In this document: one piece after another, positions 39,118-50,345 of the stretch
Layout: each line of letters starts with the position of its first letter
How positions within the stretch are numbered: the first letter of the stretch is position 1
NCBI RefSeq assembly: GCF_001435235.1
Contig: NZ_AZGB01000025.1
Coordinates: 29,200 to 93,199, forward strand
Length of the DNA: 64,000 nucleotides
Direction: 5' to 3'
DNA from: Liquorilactobacillus ghanensis DSM 18630
GTDB lineage: Bacteria; Bacillota; Bacilli; Lactobacillales; Lactobacillaceae
Translations under genes and position numbers: made by a program
Notes under the pieces: generated by a model
Seen by the model: only the letters and a program-made list of their open reading frames with translations
Told to the model about the DNA's origin: nothing
Databases searched by the model: none

Positions 39118-39474
39118 TTAAAAGTCTAAACCATTTTGACGAGCTGCTTCAGCCAAAGCTTGAATTCGACCATGATATAAATATCCGCCACGATCAAAGA
39201 CAACTTCTTTGACACCCTTAGCAACTGCACGTTTGGCAACAACTTCACCGACTGAAGCTGCTTGTTCTGTTTTATTATTTCCACTGACTTCTTTATCCAG
39301 TGTAGAGGCACTAACAAGCGTCACACCCGCTACGTCATCAATTACTTGAGCGTAGATGTTTTTGTTTGAACGATAAACATTTAAGCGTGGGCACTTAGCT
39401 GTACCAGAGATTTTACCACGAACACGAATATGACGCTTTTGCCGTGTTTTATTTTTATCTGGTTTGGTAATCAA
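39118..39474 (-). CDS. rplR: 50S ribosomal protein L18
   Basis: L18 binds 5S rRNA. The start is TTG at 39474, six bases after AGAGGTG, giving 118 residues that begin [20 protein letters not shown]. The GTG inside the ribosome binding site at 39483 is less likely. The middle has [19 protein letters not shown], and the C-terminus [20 protein letters not shown] is typical. Confidence 0.96.
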   Translation of the reverse strand: MITKPDKNKTRQKRHIRVRGKISGTAKCPRLNVYRSNKNIYAQVIDDVAGVTLVSASTLDKEVSGNNKTEQAASVGEVVAKRAVAKGVKEVVFDRGGYLYHGRIQALAEAARQNGLDF

Positions 39475-39513
39475 AATTTTCACCTCTTGAATTATTATGC
39501 AACTTGCAAGTTA

Positions 39514-40050
39514 CTACTTACCAGTCTTACCTTCCTTACGACGAACATATTCACCGACATAACGAATACCTTTACCTTTATAAGGTTCTGGTGCACGAGT
39601 CAAACGAATACGAGCAGCTAAATCGCCAACTTCTTGCTTAGAAACACCTGACACAACAATAGAAGTTGCTGAAGGCGTTTCTAATTTTAATTCAGCTGGT
39701 GTTTCAAATTCAACCGGGTTAGAATAACCAACGTTCAAAATCAAGGTCTTACCCTTCATTTGCGCACGATATCCAACACCTTGCAACTCTAATTCTTTTT
39801 TAAATCCTTCGCTAACACCCACAACCATATTGTGAAAATTTGCGCGGGTAGTACCATGTAATGCTTTTGTTTTATTATCATCAGCAGAACGATCAAATTT
39901 AACAATGTTGCCTTCGACATTCATTGAAATTTTATCAGAAAATTCACGTGTCAACTCACCCTTAGGTCCCTTGACAGTTACAACATTTCCATCGCGTTTA
40001 ACTTCAACACCTGCTGGTAAAACTACTTCCTTATAACCAATACGACTCAC
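39514..40050 (-). CDS. rplF: 50S ribosomal protein L6
   Basis: L6 is placed near the factor-binding site of the large subunit. The 178-residue protein contains two similar domains and starts [16 protein letters not shown]. Near the C-terminus it carries the rRNA-binding segment [14 protein letters not shown]. It lies 28 bases after rpsH with AAGGAGG upstream, in spc operon order. Confidence 0.98.
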   Translation of the reverse strand: MSRIGYKEVVLPAGVEVKRDGNVVTVKGPKGELTREFSDKISMNVEGNIVKFDRSADDNKTKALHGTTRANFHNMVVGVSEGFKKELELQGVGYRAQMKGKTLILNVGYSNPVEFETPAELKLETPSATSIVVSGVSKQEVGDLAARIRLTRAPEPYKGKGIRYVGEYVRRKEGKTGK

Positions 40051-40078
40051 CAGTTACACCTCCTTGCTGTTAAAAATC

Positions 40079-40477
40079 CTACCAAACATAAGCAATAACT
40101 TCGCCGCCGATTTTCTTAGCGCGAGCTTCCTTGTCTGTCATAACTCCTTCAGAAGTTGAAAGAATTGCAATTCCAAGTCCGTTCAAAACTTTAGGAACGG
40201 AATCAGCTTTTACATAAGATCTTAATCCTGGCTTAGAAATTCTTTTAATACCGGAAATAACCCGTGTATTATTTTGTCCATATTTCAAAAAGACGCGGAT
40301 AACGCCTTGCTTATCATCATCAATGTATTCAACATCGCGAACAAATCCTTCATTCTTGAGGATTTCTGCAACATCGTGCTTGATTTTTGATGCTGGAGCT
40401 TCAACTGATTCGTGTTTTGCTAAGTTAGCATTACGAATCCGAGTTAAAAAGTCAGCAATCGGATCTGTCATGGCCAT
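40079..40477 (-). CDS. rpsH: 30S ribosomal protein S8
   Basis: S8 is an assembly protein of the small-subunit central domain and, in many bacteria, the spc operon's translational repressor. The 132-residue protein has [19 protein letters not shown] at the start and [19 protein letters not shown] in the rRNA-binding C-terminal part. No S8-binding mimic was searched for here. AGGAGGG lies upstream. Confidence 0.98.
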   Translation of the reverse strand: MAMTDPIADFLTRIRNANLAKHESVEAPASKIKHDVAEILKNEGFVRDVEYIDDDKQGVIRVFLKYGQNNTRVISGIKRISKPGLRSYVKADSVPKVLNGLGIAILSTSEGVMTDKEARAKKIGGEVIAYVW

Positions 40478-40507
40478 GATTTGCCCTCCTTTTTTTAAAT
40501 GTTTATA

Positions 40508-40693
40508 TTACCAGCTAGCCTTTTTCATACCAGGAATCTGACCTTTATGTGCCAGTTCACGCAGGCAAACACGGCATAACTTAAATTTGCGATAAACTGA
40601 ATGAGGACGTCCACAACGAGCACAACGAGTATATTCCTGTGTTGCATACTTAGCTGGACGTTTGTTCTTAGCAATTTGTGACTTCTTAGCCAA
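40508..40693 (-). CDS. rpsN: 30S ribosomal protein S14, zinc (type Z) form
   Basis: This is the short 61-residue S14 with a zinc ribbon: CARC and CRVC pairs around a basic loop ([12 protein letters not shown]). The type Z form is the usual housekeeping S14 in Firmicutes. It ends in the family's [12 protein letters not shown]. It lies in the spc operon between rplE and rpsH. Under zinc shortage a zinc-free paralogue may replace it, but none is in this window. Confidence 0.97.
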   Translation of the reverse strand: MAKKSQIAKNKRPAKYATQEYTRCARCGRPHSVYRKFKLCRVCLRELAHKGQIPGMKKASW

Positions 40694-40707
40694 TGTAAAA
40701 CCTCCCT

Positions 40708-41250
40708 TTACTTAGCAAATGGCATTCCTAGCTGCTTCAACAATTCTCTTGACTCTTCATCAGATTGAGCAGTAGTTACCAAAACGATATCCATTCCACG
40801 AACTTTGTTAACATTATCAAACTCAATTTCTGGGAAAATCAATTGTTCCTTGATACCCAAAGTATAATTACCGCGTCCATCAAAAGCGCGTTTACTTACG
40901 CCATGAAAATCTCGAACACGTGGCAAAGAAACAGAAACTAATTTATCAAGGAAATCAAACATTCTTGTTCCTCGTAAAGTAACTTTTGTTCCAATTGCCA
41001 TTCCTTCACGCAAACGGAAACCAGCGATTGATTTCTTTGCTTTGGTAATCACTGGCTTTTGTCCAGCAATTAAGGTTAACTCTTCAACTGCCTCATCAAG
41101 ATTCTTAGAGTTGTTAACAGCATCGCCAACACCCATATTAATGACAATTTTTTCAATTTTTGGCACTTGCATAATTGAAGTATAATTAAATTTTTCCATT
41201 AAAGATGGCACAATTTCTTTATCATACTTAGCTTTTAAACGGTTTACCAT
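40708..41250 (-). CDS. rplE: 50S ribosomal protein L5
   Basis: L5 binds 5S rRNA and contacts P-site tRNA. The 180-residue protein contains [21 protein letters not shown]-like [21 protein letters not shown], and the loop with [20 protein letters not shown]. It lies 26 bases after rplX with AAAGGAGG upstream. Confidence 0.98.
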   Translation of the reverse strand: MVNRLKAKYDKEIVPSLMEKFNYTSIMQVPKIEKIVINMGVGDAVNNSKNLDEAVEELTLIAGQKPVITKAKKSIAGFRLREGMAIGTKVTLRGTRMFDFLDKLVSVSLPRVRDFHGVSKRAFDGRGNYTLGIKEQLIFPEIEFDNVNKVRGMDIVLVTTAQSDEESRELLKQLGMPFAK

Positions 41251-41275
41251 GAAGACTTGGTCCTCCTTTCTTTAA

Positions 41276-41587
41276 CTATTTATCTAGGACTTCGCCGGAT
41301 TTTTTAGCAAAACGAACCTTTTTACCATCAACAATCTTATGACCGATACGGGTTGGTTGATTGTTAGAAGGATCCAGCAGCATAACGTTTGAAGCATCAA
41401 TAGCTGCCTCAACTTCAACAATACCGCCATTCGGATTGGCATTGCTTGGTTTTTGATGTTTCTTTACCAAGTTAACACCTTTAACAATCACCCGATGCTG
41501 TTTCGGTAAAACTTTTTCGATAGTGCCTTCTTTGCCCTTATCTTTACCGGCAATTACTTTAACCTTATCATTTTTTTTAACGAACAT
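41276..41587 (-). CDS. rplX: 50S ribosomal protein L24
   Basis: L24 starts large-subunit assembly. The 103-residue protein has the KOW motif near the N-terminus ([19 protein letters not shown]) and [19 protein letters not shown]. It lies about 30 bases after rplN with GGAGGTG upstream, in usual order rplN-rplX-rplE. Confidence 0.98.
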   Translation of the reverse strand: MFVKKNDKVKVIAGKDKGKEGTIEKVLPKQHRVIVKGVNLVKKHQKPSNANPNGGIVEVEAAIDASNVMLLDPSNNQPTRIGHKIVDGKKVRFAKKSGEVLDK

Positions 41588-41616
41588 TTTCGCACCTCCT
41601 TGACCTAGTAGTTTAA

Positions 41617-41985
41617 TTACAATACTTCAGGTGCTAAGGAAACGATTTTCATAAAGTTTCCTCCACGCAACTCACGTGCCACCGGTCCGAAAATACGTGT
41701 TCCTTTCGGTGACTTATCATCAGCAATAATAACAGCTGCATTTTCATCAAACTTAATATAAGAACCATCTGCACGATGAGTTCCAAATTTAGTCCGCACA
41801 ATTACCGCTTTAACAACGTCACCTTTTTTGACAACGCCACCTGGTGTTGCTTGTTTAACCGTAGCAACAATAACATCACCGACATTAGCAGTTTTGACCC
41901 GAGAACCACCAAGAATTTTAATAACTAAAATTTCTCGTGCTCCTGAATTATCTGCAACTTTTAAACGACTTTCCTGTTGGATCAC
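41617..41985 (-). CDS. rplN: 50S ribosomal protein L14
   Basis: L14 forms an intersubunit bridge. The 122-residue protein begins [19 protein letters not shown] and contains [20 protein letters not shown] and the final [19 protein letters not shown]. The 70-base gap to rpsQ is somewhat longer than its neighbours and holds an AGGAGGT ribosome binding site but nothing else I can name. Confidence 0.98.
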   Translation of the reverse strand: MIQQESRLKVADNSGAREILVIKILGGSRVKTANVGDVIVATVKQATPGGVVKKGDVVKAVIVRTKFGTHRADGSYIKFDENAAVIIADDKSPKGTRIFGPVARELRGGNFMKIVSLAPEVL

Positions 41986-42055
41986 TGGATGTGACCTCCT
42001 TTCGCGAACAAATCAGAATACGAATTAAAGTGTAATCGTTAATTATTAACAAGCA

Positions 42056-42325
<270 letters not shown>

Positions 42326-42347
42326 TTATTTACCTCCTTTTCGTATT

Positions 42348-42542
42348 CTATTTTTTCAATTCATGCTGCCGCAAAACTGTTTTAATGCGAGCAATTGATT
42401 TGCGAACTTCCTTAAGACGTGCAGTATTTTCCAACTGTCCGGTTGCTAATTGGAAGCGCAAATTAAAAAGTTCTTCTTTGAACTCTTTTTCTTTTTTAAG
42501 CATTTCATCAGTGGTTAATTCATTAATTTCTTTAATTTTCAT
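42348..42542 (-). CDS. rpmC: 50S ribosomal protein L29
   Basis: L29 is a two-helix protein near the tunnel exit, at the docking site of SRP and trigger factor. ATG at 42542 gives 64 residues, [15 protein letters not shown] onward, with [21 protein letters not shown] in the middle. The coding start overlaps the end of rplP, whose last codons provide the AGGTGG ribosome binding site. Confidence 0.96.
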   Translation of the reverse strand: MKIKEINELTTDEMLKKEKEFKEELFNLRFQLATGQLENTARLKEVRKSIARIKTVLRQHELKK

Positions 42543-42966
42543 TTGATTCGCCACCTACTTCCTCACGTTTTACAAACTTGGTTCTAATCGGAAGCTTATA
42601 GGAAGCAAGTCTCAATGCTTCACGAGCTACTTCTTCGGAAACGCCGCCGATTTCAAATAAAATCTTGCCGCGTTTTACTGGTGCTACCCAGCCTTCTGGA
42701 GCACCTTTCCCAGAACCCATACGAACACCGATTGCTTTAGCTGTGTAAGACTTATGAGGGAAAATTTTAACCCAAACTCTTCCACCACGCTTCATGTAAC
42801 GCGTCATTGCGACACGAGACGCCTCAATTTGGCGGTTTGTGATCCAATGTGAATCAACAGCCTGCAAACCATATTCACCAAAAGCAACTGTTTTGCCACC
42901 TTTAGCTTCGCCACGCATCTTACCGCGAAATTCGCGGCGATGTTTTGTCCGCTTTGGTACTAACAT
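42532..42966 (-). CDS. rplP: 50S ribosomal protein L16
   Basis: L16 binds near the A-site tRNA and is needed for peptidyl transferase maturation. The 144-residue protein starts [19 protein letters not shown], with [20 protein letters not shown] and the conserved arginine in [13 protein letters not shown]. It lies two bases after the rpsC stop. Confidence 0.98.
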   Translation of the reverse strand: MLVPKRTKHRREFRGKMRGEAKGGKTVAFGEYGLQAVDSHWITNRQIEASRVAMTRYMKRGGRVWVKIFPHKSYTAKAIGVRMGSGKGAPEGWVAPVKRGKILFEIGGVSEEVAREALRLASYKLPIRTKFVKREEVGGESNEN

Positions 42967-42968
42967 GA

Positions 42969-43625
42969 TTATTTCCCTCCTTCGCGGTTAACCTTTTTAG
43001 CAGGTAAAACTTCTCCACGATAAATCCAAACCTTAACACCCAATTTACCGTAAGTCGTTACTGCTTCAGTCCAAGCATAATCAACATCTGCCCGCAAAGT
43101 ATGCAAAGGTACTGTACCTTCAGAAAAATGCTCAACTCGAGACATATCTGCCCCATTAAGTCGTCCAGCAACCTGAACTTTAATACCTTTAGCACCAGCA
43201 CGCATTGTCCGTTGAATACCTTGTTTCATTGCCCGACGGAATGCTACACGGTTCTCCAATTGCACAGCAATTGCTTCCCCTACTAACTCCGCATCTAAAT
43301 CAGGTTTTTTAATTTCAATAATGTTAATATGAACACGTTTGCCGGTTAGTTGATTTAATTCTTTACGCAACTTTTCAACTTCTGAACCGCCCTTGCCAAT
43401 TACCATTCCTGGTTTAGCAGTATGAATTGAAATATTAACACGTTTAGCTGCACGCTCGATTTCAACCGTCGAAACGGACGCATCAGCTAACTTAGTTTGA
43501 ATGTATTTCCGAATATGCAAATCTTCATGCAAATTATCCGCATAATCCTTTTCAGCATACCATTTTGCATCCCAGTCACGGATAATTCCGACACGCAATC
43601 CAGTTGGATTAACTTTTTGACCCAC
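42969..43625 (-). CDS. rpsC: 30S ribosomal protein S3
   Basis: S3 is at the mRNA entry channel. The 218-residue protein has the N-terminal [19 protein letters not shown], a type II KH domain with the [11 protein letters not shown] loop, and the C-terminal S3 domain with [12 protein letters not shown]. It starts 13 bases after the rplV stop with AAGGAGGG upstream. Confidence 0.98.
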   Translation of the reverse strand: MGQKVNPTGLRVGIIRDWDAKWYAEKDYADNLHEDLHIRKYIQTKLADASVSTVEIERAAKRVNISIHTAKPGMVIGKGGSEVEKLRKELNQLTGKRVHINIIEIKKPDLDAELVGEAIAVQLENRVAFRRAMKQGIQRTMRAGAKGIKVQVAGRLNGADMSRVEHFSEGTVPLHTLRADVDYAWTEAVTTYGKLGVKVWIYRGEVLPAKKVNREGGK

Positions 43626-43638
43626 GCATTATCCCTCC

Positions 43639-43986
43639 TTATTTAGTAGCTACAACTACTGTAATATGACTTGTCCTTTTATTAATCGGTGAAGCAGATC
43701 CCTTTGCACGCGGACGGAACCGTTTCAAAGTAGGTCCTTCATTAACGAATGCTTCGCTAACAACCAAATCTTCAGCATCCAAATCAAAATTGTTTTCTGC
43801 ATTGGCAATTGCTGATTTTAAAACTTTTTCAATGATAACTGCTCCAGCTCTTGGGGTAAATTTTAAGATACCCAAAGCTTCAGCCACACTCTTGCCACGA
43901 ATAAGATCGATCACTAACCGTGCCTTACGAGCAGGGATTCGAACTGTTTTAGCAGTTGCTCTTGCTGATGTAACTTGTTCAGCCAT
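43639..43986 (-). CDS. rplV: 50S ribosomal protein L22
   Basis: L22 has a hairpin that lines the peptide tunnel constriction. The 115-residue protein contains [23 protein letters not shown] and the hairpin region with [25 protein letters not shown], in pieces at about residues 80-110. The hairpin looks intact, with no deletion of the kind linked to macrolide resistance. It lies 15 bases after rpsS. Confidence 0.98.
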   Translation of the reverse strand: MAEQVTSARATAKTVRIPARKARLVIDLIRGKSVAEALGILKFTPRAGAVIIEKVLKSAIANAENNFDLDAEDLVVSEAFVNEGPTLKRFRPRAKGSASPINKRTSHITVVVATK

Positions 43987-44001
43987 TTGTTAAACCCTCC
44001 C

Positions 44002-44283
44002 TTACTTAACAGCTGTTTTTTTATCGCTTGTACCATGACCATGGAAAGTTCTTGTTGGTACAAACTCTCCAAGCTTATGTCCAACCATATCTTCTTGAAT
44101 ATAAACCGGGACATGTTTCCGTCCATCATAAACGGCAATTGTATATCCGATAAAACTCGGAAAAATTGTTGAACGGCGCGACCATGTCTTGATAACCGAT
44201 TTCTTTTCTTTATCAGCCTGTGCTTCAATTTTTTTCATTAAATGAGCATCAGCAAATGGTCCTTTTTTTAAACTACGACTCAA
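44002..44283 (-). CDS. rpsS: 30S ribosomal protein S19
   Basis: S19 pairs with S13 in the small-subunit head. The true start is TTG at 44283, preceded by AAAGGAGG. It gives 93 residues from [17 protein letters not shown] onward, with the [18 protein letters not shown] core and TRTFHGHG end. The frame is open to 44316, but that part is the spacer to rplB. Confidence 0.97.
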   Translation of the reverse strand: MSRSLKKGPFADAHLMKKIEAQADKEKKSVIKTWSRRSTIFPSFIGYTIAVYDGRKHVPVYIQEDMVGHKLGEFVPTRTFHGHGTSDKKTAVK

Positions 44284-44328
44284 GGTAGATCCTCCTTTCG
44301 GACTGCAAATATTCAAGCAACTCTAACT

Positions 44329-45162
44329 TTACTTGCTATTACGTTTACGTACAATAAATTTATCCGATTTAGCTCGTTTAGAACGGGTCTTGTAACCAGT
44401 AGTTTTCTTGCCCCATGGTGACATTGGACTTGGACGACCAACTGGAGCTTTACCTTCACCACCACCATGTGGATGATCGTTAGGGTTCATTACAGAACCA
44501 CGAACCTTAGGACGACGACCTGCCCAACGCGTTCTACCAGCTTTACCAATTTTAATCAATTCGTGCTGTTCATTGCCAACTGCACCAATTGTTGCTCGGC
44601 ATGTTGCTAAAATCATTCGAACTTCGCCAGAAGCTAAGCGAACTAAGACATATTTGCCTTCCTTACCCAAGACCTGAGCAGAAGTCCCGGCTGAACGAAC
44701 TAACTGTCCGCCCTTACCTGGTTTTAATTCAATACTGTGAATAACTGTTCCAACTGGAATATCAGCTAATGCCTTAGTATTTCCAACTTTGATATCAGCT
44801 TCTTTTCCTGATTGAACTACTTGACCAACCTGTAAGTTTTTAGGTGCCAGAATATATGATTTTGTACCATCAGCATATACTAACAAGGCAATATTAGCTG
44901 AACGATTTGGATCATATTCAATTGCTTTAACTGTTGCTGGCACATCATCTTTCAAACGTTTGAAGTCAATTAAACGATACTGACGTTTATGACCACCACC
45001 GCGGTGACGAACCGTAATTCGACCATAGCTGTTACGACCAGCCGTTTTACTTGTTGATTCAAGTAATGATTTTTCTGGTGTTGTTTTAGTGATTTCAGAA
45101 AAATCTGAGCCCGTCATATTTCGACGTCCGTTTGAGGTCGGTTTGAATTTCTTGATCCCCAC
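44329..45162 (-). CDS. rplB: 50S ribosomal protein L2
   Basis: L2 is needed for subunit association and peptidyl transfer. The 277-residue protein has the N-terminal [14 protein letters not shown], the RNA-binding region [21 protein letters not shown] and the C-terminal motif [30 protein letters not shown] (in pieces), whose histidine is near the catalytic centre. It follows rplW by 22 bases. Confidence 0.99.
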   Translation of the reverse strand: MGIKKFKPTSNGRRNMTGSDFSEITKTTPEKSLLESTSKTAGRNSYGRITVRHRGGGHKRQYRLIDFKRLKDDVPATVKAIEYDPNRSANIALLVYADGTKSYILAPKNLQVGQVVQSGKEADIKVGNTKALADIPVGTVIHSIELKPGKGGQLVRSAGTSAQVLGKEGKYVLVRLASGEVRMILATCRATIGAVGNEQHELIKIGKAGRTRWAGRRPKVRGSVMNPNDHPHGGGEGKAPVGRPSPMSPWGKKTTGYKTRSKRAKSDKFIVRKRNSK

Positions 45163-45184
45163 GTGAATTCCCTCCTATTACAAA

Positions 45185-45469
45185 TTATTCTTCAAAAATT
45201 TTAATTGCTTTAGAATCAGCACTTAACGTCACGATTGCTTTGCGGCGTTTCTTAGTATAGCCATTGTAGCGTCCCATCCGTTTTGGTTTACCTTTAACAT
45301 TGATAACATTCAATTTAATAACCTTAACGTCAAAAACTTCTTCAATAGCTTTTTTGATTTGTGGTTTTGTTGCGCGAGTATCAACATCAAACGTATAACG
45401 TTTGTTATCAAGTTCAGCTGTTGATGCCTCTGTAATAACTGGTTTTAAAATAATTTTTCTTGATTCCAT
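45185..45469 (-). CDS. rplW: 50S ribosomal protein L23
   Basis: L23 is at the tunnel exit and is the docking point for trigger factor and SRP. The 94-residue protein starts with [18 protein letters not shown] and has the [26 protein letters not shown] loop, in parts, that binds rRNA. Its start and the rplD stop share one base at 45469, so they are coupled. Confidence 0.98.
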   Translation of the reverse strand: MESRKIILKPVITEASTAELDNKRYTFDVDTRATKPQIKKAIEEVFDVKVIKLNVINVKGKPKRMGRYNGYTKKRRKAIVTLSADSKAIKIFEE

Positions 45470-46092
45470 TATGCAAGAACCTCCTCTACTTGAGAAAGAG
45501 CTTCTTGAGTCATGACTAACTTATCATTATTGATAACATCTAAGACGTTAACGCTTTTTGCGTTAATGACCGTAACATTTTTCAAGTTACGAGCTGACAA
45601 TGCAGCCAAGTCGTTGCCATCTTCAAGAACTACTAATACTTTTGTTTTAACATTTAAGCTGTCCAAAACATCCACAAAAGCTTTTGTTTTAGGTGCGTCA
45701 AAGCTCAACTGATCAACAACGATCAAACTGTCATCAAGAACCTTTTGTGATAACACTGACTTAATTGCTAAGCGACGAACTTTTCTTGGAAGCTTATAAC
45801 TATATGAACGAGGTGTTGGTCCAAAGACTGTTCCGCCACCAACCCACTGTGGTGAACGAATAGAGCCTTGACGAGCACGGCCAGTTCCTTTTTGGCGCCA
45901 TGGCTTTTTACCACCACCAGATACTGCACTGCGGTTTTTCACTGCATGTGTTCCCTGACGCAATGAAGCGCGCTGCATAAGTACTACATCGAAAATAACA
46001 TTATCATTTGGTTCAATTCCAAAAATGCTATCATTTAAAGAAACTTCACCATTTTTGCTACCATTTTGTTTAAATAATGCAACTGTTGGCAT
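45469..46092 (-). CDS. rplD: 50S ribosomal protein L4
   Basis: L4 reaches into the peptide tunnel and in some bacteria represses the S10 operon. The 207-residue protein has the tunnel loop [21 protein letters not shown] (residues about 64-84), which looks like the wild type, and the globular core. It lies 21 bases after rplC. Confidence 0.98.
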   Translation of the reverse strand: MPTVALFKQNGSKNGEVSLNDSIFGIEPNDNVIFDVVLMQRASLRQGTHAVKNRSAVSGGGKKPWRQKGTGRARQGSIRSPQWVGGGTVFGPTPRSYSYKLPRKVRRLAIKSVLSQKVLDDSLIVVDQLSFDAPKTKAFVDVLDSLNVKTKVLVVLEDGNDLAALSARNLKNVTVINAKSVNVLDVINNDKLVMTQEALSQVEEVLA

Positions 46093-46113
46093 CTAAAATT
46101 CCTCCCTTCCCGT

Positions 46114-46743
46114 TTATTTTTCTTTAACGTTACCTTTAATTGTTATAAGTGATTTATTGGCACCTGGTACATTGCCTTTAATCAGCAAAACACCGTTGTC
46201 AGTATCAGCTTTTACGATCTCAAGGTTTTTAATGGTTACCTGATTACCACCCATGCGTCCTGGCAGTAACTTACCTTTGAATACACGGTTAATGATAACA
46301 CCCATTGATCCAGGGCGACGATGATAACGAGAACCATGAGCCATTGGTCCGCGTGACTGTCCCCAACGCTTAATGTTGCCTTGGAAGCCATGGCCTTTCG
46401 ATGTGCCGGTTACATCAACGATATCCCCAGCTTCAAAGACGTCCGCCTTAACTTCGTCCCCTACTTTGTAATCTCCTAAAGCGACATCTTTGATTTCTCG
46501 AGCGAAGCGCTTAGGAGCAGTTTTTGCTTTTGCTGCATGACCTTTAGCAGGTTTGTTTGCCAAGACTTCACGTAAGTCATCGAAGCCTAATTGAACAGCT
46601 TCATAACCATCATTTTCAACGGTTTTAACTTGTAATACAACATTAGTTCCAACTTCAACAACCGTAACTGGAACTAATTCACCGTTATCTGTGAACACTT
46701 GGGTCATTCCTACTTTTTTTCCTAAGATTCCTTTTGTGGTCAT
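46114..46743 (-). CDS. rplC: 50S ribosomal protein L3
   Basis: L3 has an extension that approaches the peptidyl transferase centre. The 209-residue protein contains [54 protein letters not shown] in pieces near 125-160, and [15 protein letters not shown]. It follows rpsJ by 46 bases with GGAGGTG upstream. Confidence 0.98.
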   Translation of the reverse strand: MTTKGILGKKVGMTQVFTDNGELVPVTVVEVGTNVVLQVKTVENDGYEAVQLGFDDLREVLANKPAKGHAAKAKTAPKRFAREIKDVALGDYKVGDEVKADVFEAGDIVDVTGTSKGHGFQGNIKRWGQSRGPMAHGSRYHRRPGSMGVIINRVFKGKLLPGRMGGNQVTIKNLEIVKADTDNGVLLIKGNVPGANKSLITIKGNVKEK

Positions 46744-46789
46744 GTCTACACCTCCAAATATTTATTTTATATTACTTGAAAATTAGAAA

Positions 46790-47098
46790 TTATAATTTAA
46801 TTTCGATATCAACGCCGCTTGGCAAGTCGAGTTTCATTAATGAATCAACTGTCTTTGGTGTTGGGTTAACAATATCGATCAAACGCTTATGTGTCCGCAT
46901 TTCAAATTGCTCACGTGAATCTTTGTATTTATGAGGTGAACGAATCACCGTATACAAAGTCCGTTCTGTTGGCAATGGAATTGGGCCTGAAATTGCAGCA
47001 CCTGTTCTCTTTGCCGTTTCAACGATCTTGTCTGCAGACTGATCAAGGATTCGATGTTCATATGCCTTTAAACGAATCCGTATTTTTTGTTTTGCCAT
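46790..47098 (-). CDS. rpsJ: 30S ribosomal protein S10
   Basis: S10 is in the small-subunit head and is the NusE antitermination factor. The frame is open far upstream, but ATG at 47098 with AGGAGGG before it gives the family start [20 protein letters not shown] and 102 residues. It has [21 protein letters not shown] and ends [10 protein letters not shown]. It is the first gene of the S10-spc-alpha block. Confidence 0.98.
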   Translation of the reverse strand: MAKQKIRIRLKAYEHRILDQSADKIVETAKRTGAAISGPIPLPTERTLYTVIRSPHKYKDSREQFEMRTHKRLIDIVNPTPKTVDSLMKLDLPSGVDIEIKL

Positions 47099-47253
47099 TT
47101 TATTCCCTCCTTCGTCTATTTTGAAAATAAGACTTGCTCCGTGAAAATTACCGCCGCACCCCATGACAAAGCTTCCGAGTGTGTCGCAACCTTCCACATC
47201 ATAGCTAGTACAGTACATAATACACACACTTGTCCCTTGACAAGCACCTCTTT

Positions 47254-47282
47254 ATCATATCTTTTTTAAGAGAACAAATCAA
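47254..47282 (-). promoter_or_regulatory. Promoter of the S10 operon
   Basis: Minus-strand -35 TTGATT (47277-47282), 17-bp spacer, -10 TATGAT (47254-47259). A hairpin CTTGTC/GACAAG starts a few bases later in the leader. About 145 bases of untranslated leader precede rpsJ. I see no convincing L4-binding structure in it. Confidence 0.8.
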
Positions 47283-47357
47283 GTCTTTTTTTACTATTTT
47301 ATTTAATTGCTTTAATCACCTTTTTTGCATACACTAAAACAAAAAGGAGCTGATCAA

Positions 47358-47906
47358 ATGCATAAAGCTTTACTAATTATTGATTATACAAATGACTTCG
47401 TAGCAGATAAAGGCGCTTTAACTTGCGGTACTCCTGGACAAAAAATTGCTTCTTCAATTTTAAAACTGGCTGACGATTTTTTACAGCAAAAACAATGGGT
47501 AATTCTTCCAACCGATCTCCATCAAAAAAATGATCCTTATCATCCGGAAACAAAATTATTTCCACCGCATAATCTAAAAAATAGTTGGGGAAGAGAATTG
47601 TATGGTCCCCTAGCAAATTGGTATCAAACAAATAAAAATGACGACCATCTTTATTTTTTCGATAAAAATCGTTATTCAGCTTTTGCCAACACCAATCTCG
47701 AAAATTATTTGCGACGTCGAAAAATTGATGAGCTGTGGCTAACTGGTGTTTGCACTGATATTTGTGTTTTGCATACCGCCATTGATGCTTATAACAAAAA
47801 TTTTGAATTGGTAATTCCCCGAAATGCAGTTGCTAGTTTTGATCCACAGGGGCACACTTGGGCCTTAAATCATTTCAAAAATTGTTTAGGAGCTAAAATA
47901 GTCTAA
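47358..47906 (+). CDS. pncA: Nicotinamidase / isochorismatase-family hydrolase
   Basis: PncA turns nicotinamide to nicotinic acid in NAD salvage. The 182-residue protein has the catalytic triad of this cysteine hydrolase family: D9 in IIDYTNDF, a lysine in FDKNRYSAF and C in LTGVCTDICVLHT. PTDLHQKNDPYHPETKLFPPHN (in parts, about 54-76) carries the metal-binding aspartate and histidines seen in nicotinamidases. ATG at 47358 has AAAGGAG upstream. The frame is open to 47325 but lacks support there. It is divergent from the S10 operon and convergent with fusA. Confidence 0.9.
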   Translation: MHKALLIIDYTNDFVADKGALTCGTPGQKIASSILKLADDFLQQKQWVILPTDLHQKNDPYHPETKLFPPHNLKNSWGRELYGPLANWYQTNKNDDHLYFFDKNRYSAFANTNLENYLRRRKIDELWLTGVCTDICVLHTAIDAYNKNFELVIPRNAVASFDPQGHTWALNHFKNCLGAKIV

Positions 47907-48084
47907 GATACGCAATTTTTTGTTGGTATTATCTATTAAAGATCTAGTTTAAATCCCACTAATTCAGACTGCCAAAATTTTAATTGTCAGAATTATTTTT
48001 ATTCCATACGTCAGTTGCTTATATTATCAAAATTATATTTTATTGACAATCAATAGACTGAGAGCATTTTCCAATTTAATATAT

Positions 48085-48122
48085 AAAAATAAAGCTCACA
48101 AAAATGTGGGCTTTATTTTTAT
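48085..48122. terminator. Bidirectional terminator between pncA and fusA
   Basis: Inverted repeat AAATAAAGCTCACA/TGTGGGCTTTATTT with an A run on one side and T run on the other, serving fusA on the minus strand and possibly pncA on the plus strand. The region from 47907 to 48084 shows nothing else. Confidence 0.85.
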
Positions 48123-48125
48123 ATA

Positions 48126-50216
48126 TTAACCAGCGTTTCCGCCATTTTTCTTGATAATTTCTTCTTGAATTGATTTTGGAACTGGTTCGTAATGATCCAT
48201 TGTCATAGTAAAGGTACCACGACCTTGCGTTGCTGAACGCAAAGTAGTTGCATAACCAAACATTTCAGCCAATGGTACAAACGCTTTAACCATTTGTGCA
48301 TTACCACGGTTTTCCATTCCTTCAACCCGACCACGACGAGCGGTTACATGTCCCATAACATCACCTAAGTAATCCTCTGGAGCAACAATTTCTACTCGCA
48401 TAATCGGTTCCAAGATAACAGCACCAGCAACTTTAGCGCCATTCTTTAAAGCAAGTGATGCAGCGATTTTGAAGGCAGCTTCACTGGAATCGACATCATG
48501 GTAACTACCATCATAGAGCTTAGCTTTTACATCAATTAACGGATATCCTGCCAGAACACCATTTGCCATTGCTTCTTTCAAGCCTTGTTCAACGGCAGGT
48601 ATATATTCACGCGGAACAACCCCACCAACAATAGCATTTTCAAATTCAAAGCCTTTACCCTCATCATTTGGTGTAAACTCAATCCAAACATCACCATATT
48701 GACCTTTACCACCAGACTGGTGAACAAATTTTCCTTGAACAGAAACTTGCTTAGTAAAGGTTTCACGGTAAGCAACTTGTGGTTCGCCAACTTTAGCATC
48801 AACTTTGAATTCACGTCTCATTCGATCAACGATAATATCCAAATGCAATTCACCCATGCCGGCAATCAAAGTTTCACCAGTTTCTGGATTAGTTTCAGCC
48901 TTAAAGGTTGGGTCTTCTTCAGCTAACTTTTGTAAAGCAACATCCATCTTATCTTGATCAGCTTTAGTCTTTGGTTCAATTGAAACCTGAATAACCGGAT
49001 CAGGGAAGTCCATTGATTCAAGAATCAGTGGATGATCCACATCTGTTAAAGAATCACCAGTTGTTGTTGCTTTCAATCCAATAGCTGCCGCGATATCTCC
49101 TGAAAATACTTCAGGAATTTCTTTTCGATGGTTTGAGTGCATTTGCAATAAACGACCTACACGTTCACGTTTATCTTTAGTAGCATTCAAAACATAAGAA
49201 CCAGCTTCTAATGTTCCTGAATATACGCGGAAAAACGTCAAACGACCTACAAAAGGATCTGTTGCAATTTTGAATGCTAAACCTGCGAATGGTTTGTCAT
49301 CACCGGCTACCAATTCAACTTCTTCACCATCTGGATCAGTTGCTTTATATGGTTTAACATCAATTGGTGATGGCAAATAATCATTAACAGCATCAAGCAT
49401 CATCTGAACACCCTTGTTCTTAAAAGCAGAACCAGCTAACACTGGATAAACTTCCAAATTCAAGGTCGCTTTACGAATTGCTGCTTTGATTTCGTCAATG
49501 CTGATCTCTTTACCATCAAGATATTTCTCCATTAAATTATCATCAACGTCAGCTAACTTTTCAATCATTTCTTCACGACGTTTTTGTGCTTCTTCCTTAT
49601 ACTTATCAGGAATATCAACTGTATCCCACTTGGAACCAAGCGCATCTTCGTCGTAAATATCAGCCTTCATCTCAACTAAATCGATAACGCCTTCGAACTT
49701 ATCTTCAGCGCCGATCGGCATCTGGATAGCAATTGCATTTGCCTGCAGCCGATCATGAATCGTACTTACTGAATAGTCAAAATTAGCTCCAATTTTGTCC
49801 ATTTTGTTAACAAAAACAATTCTTGGAACTGAATAAGTAGTAGCCTGACGCCAAACATTTTCAGTCTGCGGCTCTACACCTGATTGAGCATCCAAAACAA
49901 CCACTGCCCCATCAAGTACACGCAAAGAACGTTCTACTTCAACTGTGAAATCAACGTGTCCTGGGGTATCAATAATATTGATTCGATGGTCTTTCCATTG
50001 TGCCGTTGTTGCAGCAGAAGTAATAGTAATTCCACGTTCTTTTTCTTGGTCCATCCAGTCCATTTGTGAATCACCATCATGGGTTTCACCAATTTTATGA
50101 ATTTTACCAGTATAGTAAAGAATTCGTTCAGTTGTTGTTGTTTTACCAGCATCAATATGCGCAACTATCCCAATGTTACGTGTTTTTTCAAGTGGGAACT
50201 CACGTTTATTAGCCAT
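48126..50216 (-). CDS. fusA: Translation elongation factor G
   Basis: EF-G drives ribosomal translocation with GTP and also ribosome recycling. The 696-residue protein has all G motifs: [13 protein letters not shown] (P-loop), the switch [24 protein letters not shown], and NKMD. The five-domain layout follows, with FRVYSGTL in domain II and [14 protein letters not shown] in domain III. ATG at 50216 has GGAAGGAGAG upstream. It is the last gene of the str cluster but is separated from rpsG by a 13-bp hairpin followed by seven T. Confidence 0.98.
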   Translation of the reverse strand: MANKREFPLEKTRNIGIVAHIDAGKTTTTERILYYTGKIHKIGETHDGDSQMDWMDQEKERGITITSAATTAQWKDHRINIIDTPGHVDFTVEVERSLRVLDGAVVVLDAQSGVEPQTENVWRQATTYSVPRIVFVNKMDKIGANFDYSVSTIHDRLQANAIAIQMPIGAEDKFEGVIDLVEMKADIYDEDALGSKWDTVDIPDKYKEEAQKRREEMIEKLADVDDNLMEKYLDGKEISIDEIKAAIRKATLNLEVYPVLAGSAFKNKGVQMMLDAVNDYLPSPIDVKPYKATDPDGEEVELVAGDDKPFAGLAFKIATDPFVGRLTFFRVYSGTLEAGSYVLNATKDKRERVGRLLQMHSNHRKEIPEVFSGDIAAAIGLKATTTGDSLTDVDHPLILESMDFPDPVIQVSIEPKTKADQDKMDVALQKLAEEDPTFKAETNPETGETLIAGMGELHLDIIVDRMRREFKVDAKVGEPQVAYRETFTKQVSVQGKFVHQSGGKGQYGDVWIEFTPNDEGKGFEFENAIVGGVVPREYIPAVEQGLKEAMANGVLAGYPLIDVKAKLYDGSYHDVDSSEAAFKIAASLALKNGAKVAGAVILEPIMRVEIVAPEDYLGDVMGHVTARRGRVEGMENRGNAQMVKAFVPLAEMFGYATTLRSATQGRGTFTMTMDHYEPVPKSIQEEIIKKNGGNAG

Positions 50217-50283
50217 TTTGAGAATTTCTCTCCTTCCAAAAAATCATGAATAATTTGTTAATCCATAATTTACTAACCTTATT

Positions 50284-50337
50284 CTCTAAAAAAATGACTA
50301 CTATAAGGATTTATCTGAAAACCATATAATAGCCATT
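50284..50337 (-). terminator. Terminator-like hairpin between rpsG and fusA
   Basis: On the minus strand AATGGCTATTATA pairs along 13 positions (including wobble pairs) with TATAGTAGTCATT, and the helix is followed by a T run. It lies in the 129-base gap inside the str cluster, a place where full termination would cut off fusA, so partial termination or attenuation is suggested. Confidence 0.7.
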
Positions 50338-50345
50338 CTCATAAA

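Noticed and set aside
47099..47227. N-terminal extension of S10
   Set aside because: It is untranslated leader between the S10 promoter and the ATG with AGGAGGG. The family starts at [10 protein letters not shown].
48585..48926. Long plus-strand frame opposite fusA, and similar frames opposite rpoB, rpoC, pcrA and rlmD
   Set aside because: They are antisense to certain genes, lack ribosome binding sites and mirror the codon pattern of the real gene.
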